A model generated the notes under the pieces. That model saw only the letters and a program-made list of their open reading frames with translations, ran no database searches and was not told the origin of the DNA. A DNA stretch of 5,983 nt from assembly GCA_003535395.1 (NCBI GenBank), contig DOHE01000170.1:1-5983 (forward strand), in the 5' to 3' direction. The position numbers were made by a program, and so were the translations under genes. Source of the DNA: Clostridiales bacterium. GTDB taxonomy: Bacteria; Bacillota; Clostridia; UBA8921. Each line of letters begins with the position of its first letter. Within the stretch, counting starts at the first letter, position 1. This document shows positions 1 through 4,842 of the stretch, piece by piece.

Positions 1-3
1 CAC

Positions 4-15
4 CCAGTCGACTGG
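4..15. repeat. 12-bp perfect palindrome
   Basis: CCAGTCGACTGG is its own reverse complement over all 12 bases, and the symmetry stops at the next base on each side. It lies at the very edge of the window with no visible gene beside it. It could be an operator for a gene to the left, or chance, since it contains a common 6-bp palindrome. No function is assigned. Confidence 0.3.
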
Positions 16-104
16 AAAGTCAAATTTCCCCTTCCGTCTCTTTCGTCTGCCTGTCTTCTACTTTATGTATTCTACCCTTTTTTTGATACTCGTTTTCATT
101 TTTG

Positions 105-137
105 TTTGCACTGCAAAAGGTACTTTCTGCGGCAGAA
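105..137. repeat. Two tandem 13-bp perfect dyads, centres 20 bp apart
   Basis: TTTGCA-C-TGCAAA (105-117) and TTCTGC-G-GCAGAA (125-137) are both perfect inverted repeats with 6-bp arms around one central base. Their centres (111 and 131) are 20 bp apart, close to two helical turns, so a dimeric DNA-binding protein could occupy both on one face. Their sequences differ, apart from a shared TGC/GCA centre. The alternative is a pair of small RNA hairpins (5-bp stem, 3-nt loop each). They lie about 105-135 bp upstream of the likely promoter of the regulator operon. Confidence 0.35.
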
Positions 138-145
138 TCTTTTTT
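115..145 (+). terminator. Possible weak rho-independent terminator
   Basis: An inner hairpin, TTCTG-CGG-CAGAA (125-137), is followed by TCTTTTTT (138-145). An A-tract AAAAG (115-119) can also pair with CTTTT (139-143) across an internal loop. This is the A-tract/hairpin/U-tract layout of an intrinsic terminator, but the stem is short and not GC-rich. If real, it would end a + strand transcript entering from the left of the window and isolate the downstream operon. The same bases also read as a DNA dyad, so the assignment is tentative. Confidence 0.3.
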
Positions 146-170
146 AACCGGGTTTTTAAAATGATGACGG

Positions 171-214
171 ATTCCACCGGACTGTCAGCATATCTTCACA
201 CAACCGTCACCTTT
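171..214 (+). promoter_or_regulatory. Four 11-bp-phased TCAC-like units, possible PhoB/OmpR-family binding array
   Basis: Read in 11-base steps from 171, the units begin ATTCCAC, CTGTCAG, TCTTCAC and CCGTCAC. The CA(C/G) core falls at 175, 186, 197 and 208, exactly 11 bp apart each time. Direct repeats with 11-bp spacing are how PhoB/PhoP/OmpR-type winged-helix regulators bind, and units 2 and 4 each match 6 of 7 bases of the Pho-box half-site CTGTCAC. The first and third units are weaker (4 of 7). The array ends just upstream of the presumed -35 region, about -80 to -39 from the expected transcription start, which suits an activator. The gene immediately downstream encodes a regulator of this family, so autoregulation is plausible but inferred. 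Confidence 0.45.
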
Positions 215-230
215 GTATGTTTCAATGGTG
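208..230. repeat. Imperfect inverted repeat over the -35 region
   Basis: CACCTTTG (208-215) and CAATGGTG (223-230) pair at 7 of 8 positions around a 7-nt spacer. The dyad covers the presumed -35 element and overlaps the last phased unit upstream. A repressor bound here would block polymerase. It ends before the likely transcription start, so it probably acts as DNA and not RNA if it acts at all. Chance is possible. Confidence 0.25.
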
Positions 231-246
231 CCATCAGAGGTATAAT
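219..246 (+). promoter_or_regulatory. Putative sigma-70/sigma-A promoter of the regulator operon
   Basis: A perfect consensus -10 hexamer TATAAT lies at 241-246. The best -35 at a legal distance is GTTTCA (219-224, 16-bp spacer), which matches TTGACA at only 3 of 6 positions. A consensus -10 with a poor -35 is typical of activator-dependent promoters and fits the phased repeats just upstream. The expected start is near 253, giving a leader of about 36 nt before the ATG at 289 and explaining why the in-frame ATGs at 217 and 256 are unlikely starts. Confidence 0.5.
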
Positions 247-274
247 GGTCCTGTAATGAAAACACAGCATACGA

Positions 275-281
275 AGAGGGG
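275..281 (+). promoter_or_regulatory. Ribosome binding site that fixes the regulator start
   Basis: AGAGGGG stands 7 nt before the ATG at 289. No comparable purine-rich stretch precedes the in-frame ATGs at 217 or 256, and 217 lies upstream of the presumed -10 box. The start at 289 also places the first beta strand (YRILVVDDE) at the N-terminus, as is normal for receiver domains. Confidence 0.6.
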
Positions 282-288
282 CGAATGG

Positions 289-963
289 ATGTACAGAATC
301 CTGGTCGTAGACGATGAGGAGCGGATCCGGCAATTGATCCGCAAATATGCGGTTTTCGAGGGTTTTGTGGTCACCGAGGCGGCAGATGGGATGGACGCGG
401 TGAAAAAGTGCCGGGAAGACGCTTTTGACCTGATTATCCTGGATGTAATGATGCCGGAACTGGATGGGTTTTCTGCATGCAGGGAAATCCGAAAGAGCCA
501 GGATACTCCGGTGCTCATGTTGTCTGCCCGGGGCGAAGAATATGACCGGCTGCACGGATTCGAACTGGGTGTCGACGACTACGTTGTGAAACCCTTTTCC
601 CCGAAGGAACTGATGATGCGTATCCATGCCATCCTTAAGCGGTCCGGGAAGGATGCACGGCCGGTACAGCGGGAAGTTGTATCCATTGAAAGTCTGACCG
701 TGGATTTCACCGGGAGGATCGTCACCCTGAACGGGAAGAAGCTTGATCTTTCACCCAAGGAATACGATCTTCTGTTTTACATGGTAAAAAACCGGAATAT
801 CGCACTGTCCCGGGAAAAACTGCTGCGGGATGTCTGGGGGTACGATTTCTTCGGGGATGACCGGACCCTGGACACCCATATCAAGCTTCTCCGGAAAAGC
901 CTGGGGCCATTGAGCCGGTTGATCATCACGCTCCGGGGGGTGGGGTACCGCTTTGAAGCGTGA
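289..963 (+). CDS. Two-component response regulator, OmpR/PhoB family
   Basis: A 224-residue DNA-binding response regulator of typical length for the OmpR/PhoB family. The receiver domain (about 1-118) has the acidic pair D8-D9, the phosphoacceptor D52 in LIILDVMMPELDG, the switch Ser S79 (LMLSA), Y98 and the invariant K101 (VVKPFSPKEL). The winged-helix output domain (about 130-224) ends with the recognition region RTLDTHIKLLRKSLG and the hairpin RGVGYRFEA. It acts in the cytosol and is expected to be phosphorylated by the kinase encoded next, whose start codon lies inside this gene. It is first in an operon with VTC and DUF4956 genes, so these are its most likely targets along with itself. 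The phased 11-bp repeats upstream suit this family. The inducing signal and regulon cannot be read from sequence; a PhoB name would be unsafe. Confidence 0.95.
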   Translation: MYRILVVDDEERIRQLIRKYAVFEGFVVTEAADGMDAVKKCREDAFDLIILDVMMPELDGFSACREIRKSQDTPVLMLSARGEEYDRLHGFELGVDDYVVKPFSPKELMMRIHAILKRSGKDARPVQREVVSIESLTVDFTGRIVTLNGKKLDLSPKEYDLLFYMVKNRNIALSREKLLRDVWGYDFFGDDRTLDTHIKLLRKSLGPLSRLIITLRGVGYRFEA

Positions 964-2440
964 CAGGATCAGCATCAAGTGGAAGCTATACGCCTATCTT
1001 GCCGGTTTTGTCATCCTTACTCTGCTCATTCTATGGCTTTTGCAGATTCGTTTTCTGGAGGATTTCTACAAAGCCATCAAGATCAGTGAAATCAAATCTG
1101 CGGCGGAAATGCTTCGTCGGAACATCAATGACCCGGACCTCGACACCCTGGTAACCAGTCTTTCGGAGAACGATCGGGTCACCATCCGAATCTTTCAGGC
1201 CTCCGGCAAGGAACTTGTCTCTTCCTACACCCTGCCGGATTATCTTCTCAACCGGGTCCCTCCTCAGGATATCCTCAAGTATCTGCAGATCGTGCAAAAC
1301 AGCGGAGGGGCTTATCTGGAGCGATTCTCCATGGATACCCTGCGCCCGCCCGACCGCATGGAGGATGGCCGGCCGGGCAAGGGTGGCCCTCAGGAAATAC
1401 AGCGGTTGGAGAGCATCCTGTACCTGCGGACGGCCACACTTAAGGACGGCACAGAAGTGATGATCATGCTGGGGGCCACCATATCCCCGGTGACCGCGAC
1501 AGTTCGCACGCTGCGGGTTCAGCTGCTGCTGGTCACGGGGATCCTGCTTGTGTTGGCCCTGGGCTTGGCCCTTCTCCTCTCGCGAAAAATATCGAGACCG
1601 ATCATTCACATGAATGCATCCGCCAAGGAATTGGGAAAAGGGCGGTACGGCATCCACTTTCAGAGTCATGGATACCGGGAGATCACCGAGCTTGGCGAGA
1701 CGCTCAATCATACCGCCCGGGAACTGTCCAAGCTGGACGCTCTGCGCCGGGAACTGATCGCCAATGTTTCTCATGACCTTCGTACACCGTTGACCATGAT
1801 CATCGGTTATGCTGAAGTCATGCGGGACCTTCCAGGTGAAAATACACCGGAAAATATTCAGATCATCATTAACGAGGCCAAATGGCTGACCGGCCTGGTC
1901 AACGACATGCTGGACCTGTCCAGACTGCAGTCCGGTACCCTGGATCTGAAAATGTCCACGTTTAACCTCACCCTGGGTATCCGGAACATCCTGGACAGGA
2001 TTCAGAAGATGATCGGGCAGGAAGGATACCGGATCCGATTCATCCATGACCAGGAGGTCACCGTATACGCAGACGGGATGCGCATCTCCCAGGTGATCTA
2101 CAACCTGGTGATCAATGCTCTGAGCTTCACCGGAGCGGACCGCTCCGTCCTGCTTCGCCAGAAGGTGCAAGGGGATCGGGTCCGGATCGAAGTGATAGAT
2201 ACCGGGGAAGGCATTCCCGAAGCCATGCTGAACAAAATCTGGGAACGTTACAGCAAGGTGGGAAAATCGAGAGGCAAACCCGTTTGCGGGATTGAAGGAG
2301 GCACAGGATTGGGACTGTCCATCGTGCGCTCTATCCTGGACCTGCACAACGGGATGGAACCCGGTATGGCGACTTACGGAGCGGAAAGCACCCCGGGCCA
2401 GGGCAGCATTTTCTGGTTTGAATTGAAGACAACAAGATGA
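953..2440 (+). CDS. Membrane sensor histidine kinase (HAMP, HisKA, HATPase_c)
   Basis: A 495-residue sensor kinase, the partner of the upstream regulator. It starts at TTG (953), 11 bp inside that gene. A stop lies upstream in the same frame with no ATG or GTG between, and a G-rich stretch (935-945) serves as a poor ribosome site. Visible order: short basic N-terminus, TM1 (about 12-32), extracytoplasmic sensor (about 33-185) with a charged Gly/Pro-rich segment at 131-148, TM2 (about 189-210), HAMP (about 211-262), HisKA with phospho-His H274 in NVSHDLRTPLTMI, and an ATPase domain with N-box N384/N388, G1 box DTGEG (416-420), F-box-like IWERYSKVGKSR and G2 box GTGLGLS (450-456). All catalytic boxes are intact. 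There is no PAS domain between HAMP and HisKA. The kinase core looks clostridial. The ligand is unknown; the sensor has no recognisable named fold to my eye. Tight coupling implies 1:1 translation with the regulator. Confidence 0.95.
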   Translation: MKRDRISIKWKLYAYLAGFVILTLLILWLLQIRFLEDFYKAIKISEIKSAAEMLRRNINDPDLDTLVTSLSENDRVTIRIFQASGKELVSSYTLPDYLLNRVPPQDILKYLQIVQNSGGAYLERFSMDTLRPPDRMEDGRPGKGGPQEIQRLESILYLRTATLKDGTEVMIMLGATISPVTATVRTLRVQLLLVTGILLVLALGLALLLSRKISRPIIHMNASAKELGKGRYGIHFQSHGYREITELGETLNHTARELSKLDALRRELIANVSHDLRTPLTMIIGYAEVMRDLPGENTPENIQIIINEAKWLTGLVNDMLDLSRLQSGTLDLKMSTFNLTLGIRNILDRIQKMIGQEGYRIRFIHDQEVTVYADGMRISQVIYNLVINALSFTGADRSVLLRQKVQGDRVRIEVIDTGEGIPEAMLNKIWERYSKVGKSRGKPVCGIEGGTGLGLSIVRSILDLHNGMEPGMATYGAESTPGQGSIFWFELKTTR

Positions 2441-2453
2441 AAGGTGACTGCCG

Positions 2454-3128
2454 ATGAGTGAAAACAGACACGAATTGAAGCATCCTGTAAGTCCGGCAGA
2501 TTTCCAGTCCATACGGCATCGTCTCCGCTGGATCGCCAAACCGGACCCCCATACAGGTCCGGAAGGCGGATATCTGGTCAGAAGCCTGTATTTTGACAAT
2601 ATTCAGGACATGGTACTGCAGCAGAAGCTGGACGGAGTGGACCCCCGGGAAAAATTCCGGATCCGTTTCTACGATATGGATACCCGATTCATTCGGATCG
2701 AGAAGAAAAGCCGGAGCCATGGCCTTTGCTCCAAAACATCCTTCCAGGTCACCCGGGAGGAGTGCAAACTGCTTTTAGCCGGGGATTTGACCTGGATGCG
2801 GTTCAGGGAGGAATCCCTTGCGCTGGAACTTTATTCAAAAATGCATTTCCAGCAGCTAAAGCCCCGTACGCTGGTTGAATATTGGAGGGAAGCGTTCACT
2901 TATCCGGCAGGGGACGTACGAATCACCCTGGACAGCCGGATCCGGACCGGATTAAATGCACTGGACCTGTTCAACCCGGCGGTTCCGCTGGTTCCTGCGG
3001 GATCTGACAGGATCCTGGAAGTAAAATACGGGGATTACTTCCCGGATATTATCCAAGGCCTGGTCTGTTCAAAGTATCGACAGGCAACTGCATTTTCAAA
3101 ATATGCCGTCTGCAGGTCGTTTTTATAA
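2454..3128 (+). CDS. VTC-domain (polyphosphate-polymerase-like) protein
   Basis: A 224-residue protein made almost wholly of one VTC domain, the CYTH/triphosphate-tunnel fold that in yeast Vtc4 makes polyphosphate from ATP. The polar tunnel residues are all visible: E7 and K9 (HELKHPVS), R43 in RSLYFD, K58 and the REKFRIR run (R65-R71), E83-K85 (IEKKS), K94, R145 (YWREAF), R156 and D160 (VRITLD), E189 and K191 (LEVKYGD), and S215-K216 in the closing RQATAFSKYA motif. It has no signal peptide or membrane segment, so it should be cytosolic, probably docked to the membrane protein encoded next. AAGGTGA (2441-2447) sits 6 nt before the ATG. The gap to the kinase gene is 13 bp, so it is in the same operon. 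Polymerase activity is known for eukaryotic relatives; for stand-alone bacterial members it is inferred. Confidence 0.92.
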   Translation: MSENRHELKHPVSPADFQSIRHRLRWIAKPDPHTGPEGGYLVRSLYFDNIQDMVLQQKLDGVDPREKFRIRFYDMDTRFIRIEKKSRSHGLCSKTSFQVTREECKLLLAGDLTWMRFREESLALELYSKMHFQQLKPRTLVEYWREAFTYPAGDVRITLDSRIRTGLNALDLFNPAVPLVPAGSDRILEVKYGDYFPDIIQGLVCSKYRQATAFSKYAVCRSFL

Positions 3129-3155
3129 CAACTTATTTTTTCGGAGGAATGCGGC

Positions 3156-3827
3156 ATGACTTTCAATGACATTTTTAAAACAAGTTTTTTGGAAAAGGTG
3201 TCCTCCTTTTCCGCCCTGGACATGGTCATCGCCCTGGCTTTGGCCTTTGCTCTGGGACTTTTCATCCTGTTTGTCTACAGGAAGACCTGCCATGGCGTCA
3301 TGTATTCCACAAGTTTTGGTGTCTCGCTGATGATAATGACCCTGATCACTACTCTGGTCATTCTGGCAGTGACTTCCAATGTGATCCTTTCCCTTGGAAT
3401 GGTAGGCGCTCTTTCCATCGTCCGGTTCCGGACCGCCGTAAAGGAACCCCTGGATATCGCCTTCCTGTTTTGGTCTATCACAGGTGGGATCGTGCTGGGG
3501 GCAGGTCTGCTTCCCCTGGCGGTCTTTGGCTCCCTATTCATTGGGATCATTATGCTGCTTTTTGTCAACAGGAAGAGTCATGTCCAGCCTTATGTACTGA
3601 TCATCAACTGCAAGGATGACACTGCGGAAGACAAAGTGCTGGAAATGGTATCTGCCAGCGTGAAAAGACATCTTCTGAAATCCAAATCCGTAAGCCGCGA
3701 CGGGATCGAGCTCACCCTGGAAGTGCGGCTGCAGGAAGATACGGCAAAATTTGTCAATCAAATCCTGAGCATGGAGGGAGTCTTAAACGCGGTGCTGGTC
3801 AGTTATAACGGGGAATTCGCATCATGA
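3156..3827 (+). CDS. DUF4956 family multi-spanning membrane protein
   Basis: A 223-residue inner-membrane protein of the DUF4956 family, of typical length. Hydrophobic segments lie at about 21-41, 52-73, 101-118 and 119-137. Between the second and third is the family signature GMVGALSIVRFRTAVKEP (81-98), with two arginines and a lysine in a conserved loop or re-entrant stretch. The C-terminal third (about 145-223) is soluble and mixed alpha/beta, beginning YVLIINCKDD. GGAGG (3143-3147) stands 8 nt before the ATG, and the gap to the VTC gene is 27 bp. DUF4956 genes commonly sit next to VTC-domain genes, often followed by a CotH-kinase gene, which is absent here. Function is unproven. A role as membrane anchor or conduit for the VTC product is a reasonable inference from the pairing. 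The ATGA at its stop also opens the next frame. Confidence 0.9.
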   Translation: MTFNDIFKTSFLEKVSSFSALDMVIALALAFALGLFILFVYRKTCHGVMYSTSFGVSLMIMTLITTLVILAVTSNVILSLGMVGALSIVRFRTAVKEPLDIAFLFWSITGGIVLGAGLLPLAVFGSLFIGIIMLLFVNRKSHVQPYVLIINCKDDTAEDKVLEMVSASVKRHLLKSKSVSRDGIELTLEVRLQEDTAKFVNQILSMEGVLNAVLVSYNGEFAS

Positions 3828-3889
3828 TCCACAGCCGTTTTCTGCCAAAAAAAGTGCGGCATCGATGGCCGCCAGATCAGAATGTTATT

Positions 3890-3896
3890 AAGGAGG
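3890..3896 (+). promoter_or_regulatory. Perfect Shine-Dalgarno before a 28-codon ORF
   Basis: AAGGAGG ends 5 nt before the ATG at 3902. It is the best anti-16S match in the + strand part of the window, better than that of any of the four large operon genes. A site this strong in front of an ORF this small is the main reason to take that ORF seriously. Confidence 0.5.
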
Positions 3897-3901
3897 TTAC
3901 A

Positions 3902-3988
3902 ATGATAAAAAAGTACTCAAGCTTGCATAATTATGATACACCAGATTTGCCGGTGATTAGTACGGTCAAAGCTGATAAAACTTCATAA
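3902..3988 (+). CDS. Possible small peptide gene, 28 aa, unknown
   Basis: ATG at 3902 to TAA at 3986-3988. The peptide begins MIKKYSSLHNYDTPDLP and ends VKADKTS. It is hydrophilic, has no cysteine, no signal peptide and no membrane segment, and matches no family I recognise. The same frame is open back to an ATG at 3824 that overlaps the DUF4956 stop as ATGA. A coupled 54-aa form beginning MIHSRFLPKKVRHRW is therefore also possible, but the internal Shine-Dalgarno argues for 3902. Base composition is unlike the neighbours: about 32% GC by hand count over 3881-4020, against about 55% or more in the flanking genes. It lies where a CotH-kinase gene often follows VTC-DUF4956. It may be a real small protein or peptide precursor, the 5' stub of a deleted gene, or chance. 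Confidence 0.4.
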   Translation: MIKKYSSLHNYDTPDLPVISTVKADKTS

Positions 3989-4050
3989 AATCCTGATAGA
4001 AATTTGTGCAGTTTGACAAATGCAGCGTTCCAGGCCTGGCTTGACCGACC
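3989..4050. other. Convergent intergenic gap without a clear terminator
   Basis: This stretch separates the 3' ends of the two convergent blocks. It holds the 10-bp perfect palindrome CCAGGCCTGG (4030-4039), which has no loop and no T-run on either strand, and a weak TTTGT/ACAAA pairing around 4004-4020. Neither looks like a rho-independent terminator. TTGACA (4014-4019) matches a -35 box but has no -10 at the proper distance. Confidence 0.5.
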
Positions 4051-4842
4051 TTACCGGCCCGCCGTTCCTTCATGATCCCGGATCTGAAACAGTTCAAGGC
4101 CGTTGCGGCAAGTCGCTTCTTCGGCTTCTTCCACTGTTATGCCCCGGATCGCTGCCAGCGCTTTTACAACATGAATAAGCAGAGACGAATCATTGCGCTG
4201 CCCCCGATACGGCTCAGGGGAAAGATAGGGGCAGTCGGTCTCCACCAGGATCCGGTCCAGGGGCAGCCATGCTGCCACTTCCTTGGCCTGCCGGGCATTT
4301 TTGAAGGTAAGCACGCCTCCAAAGGAGAAGTAAAAACCCATTTTAAGGAGCAGTGCCGCCGTTTCCACGGACCCCCCGTAGCAGTGCAGCACTCCGCCGG
4401 CTTCCTGGGCATTTTCCGAGCGAAGGATGTCAAGGGTGTCACGGGCAGCTTCCCGGCTGTGGATCACAAGTGGAAGTTTAAGCTCCCGGGCCAGAGCGAT
4501 CTGGGAGGCAAAACAATCCTTTTGGGCCTGTTTGGGTGAATTTTCGTAATAATAATCCAGGCCGGTTTCCCCTACGGCCACCACCTTGGGATCCCGGGCC
4601 CGGCGGCGGATCTCCTTTTCTGCATCCGGGCTATAGGATCCCGCGTAATGGGGGTGCACGCCGATAGCGGCCACCATGAAAGGGTATTCCCGGGCGATGC
4701 GGATGCCTTCGATACCGGATTTCAACTCAGAGGAGGCATTGAGCATGAGCCCGACTCCCCGGGCATGGGCATTGCGTATGATTTCATCCCGGTCGGCATC
4801 GTACCTGGGATCGTCATAATGAGTGTGGGTATCAAACAGCAT
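4051..4842 (-). CDS. tatD: TatD family metal-dependent DNase/hydrolase
   Basis: A 263-residue TatD-family TIM-barrel hydrolase of normal length (about 255-265). Family members are metal-dependent 3'-5' exonucleases or DNases, cytosolic, linked to DNA repair and quality control. The metal-binding set is complete: H6 and H8 (FDTHTHYDD), E92 in VGETGLDYYY, H128 (VIHSR), H153 (LHCYGG) and D203 (ETDCPYLSPEP). GVHPHYAG at 61-68 is the usual second signature. The ATG overlaps the 3' end of metG by 11 bp, so translation is coupled; the only ribosome site is a G-rich stretch inside metG. In Bacillus the same pair continues into rnmV-ksgA; here tatD is the last gene before the convergent operon. Nothing is truncated. 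The exact substrate is not predictable from sequence; the symbol is used for the family. Confidence 0.93.
   Translation of the reverse strand: MLFDTHTHYDDPRYDADRDEIIRNAHARGVGLMLNASSELKSGIEGIRIAREYPFMVAAIGVHPHYAGSYSPDAEKEIRRRARDPKVVAVGETGLDYYYENSPKQAQKDCFASQIALARELKLPLVIHSREAARDTLDILRSENAQEAGGVLHCYGGSVETAALLLKMGFYFSFGGVLTFKNARQAKEVAAWLPLDRILVETDCPYLSPEPYRGQRNDSSLLIHVVKALAAIRGITVEEAEEATCRNGLELFQIRDHEGTAGR

Noticed and set aside
1..74. A divergent - strand gene starting with TTG at 23-21, with AAGGGG (28-33) and a TAGAAT -10 (69-74)
   Set aside because: Only about seven codons are visible, the ribosome site is just 4 nt from the start, and the -35 is poor. It cannot be supported from this window.
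65..256. A 63-codon + strand frame whose start resembles a signal peptide
   Set aside because: The hydrophobic N-terminus comes from the T-rich DNA. There is no ribosome site before the ATG, and the frame runs through the phased repeats and the TATAAT box.
217..288. Upstream in-frame starts for the regulator at 217 and 256
   Set aside because: The ATG at 217 lies upstream of the -10 box, and neither has a Shine-Dalgarno. They would add residues before the receiver's first beta strand.
1031..2599. A 522-codon open frame on the - strand opposite the kinase gene
   Set aside because: It is a shadow of a GC-rich gene: its translation has no domain pattern, while the + strand frame carries a complete kinase with every catalytic box. 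It also runs into the VTC gene.
3128..3155. Possible internal terminator or promoter between the VTC and DUF4956 genes
   Set aside because: The T-run at 3134-3141 has no stem before it, and the 27-bp gap is filled by the ribosome site of the next gene.
4014..4041. TTGACA as a + strand promoter in the convergent gap
   Set aside because: There is no -10-like hexamer at 16-18 bp, and it would only drive antisense RNA over tatD.
4072..4539. A 155-codon + strand frame opposite tatD, and similar frames opposite metG
   Set aside because: These are complementary-strand shadows of well-supported genes, with no recognisable motifs or ribosome sites.
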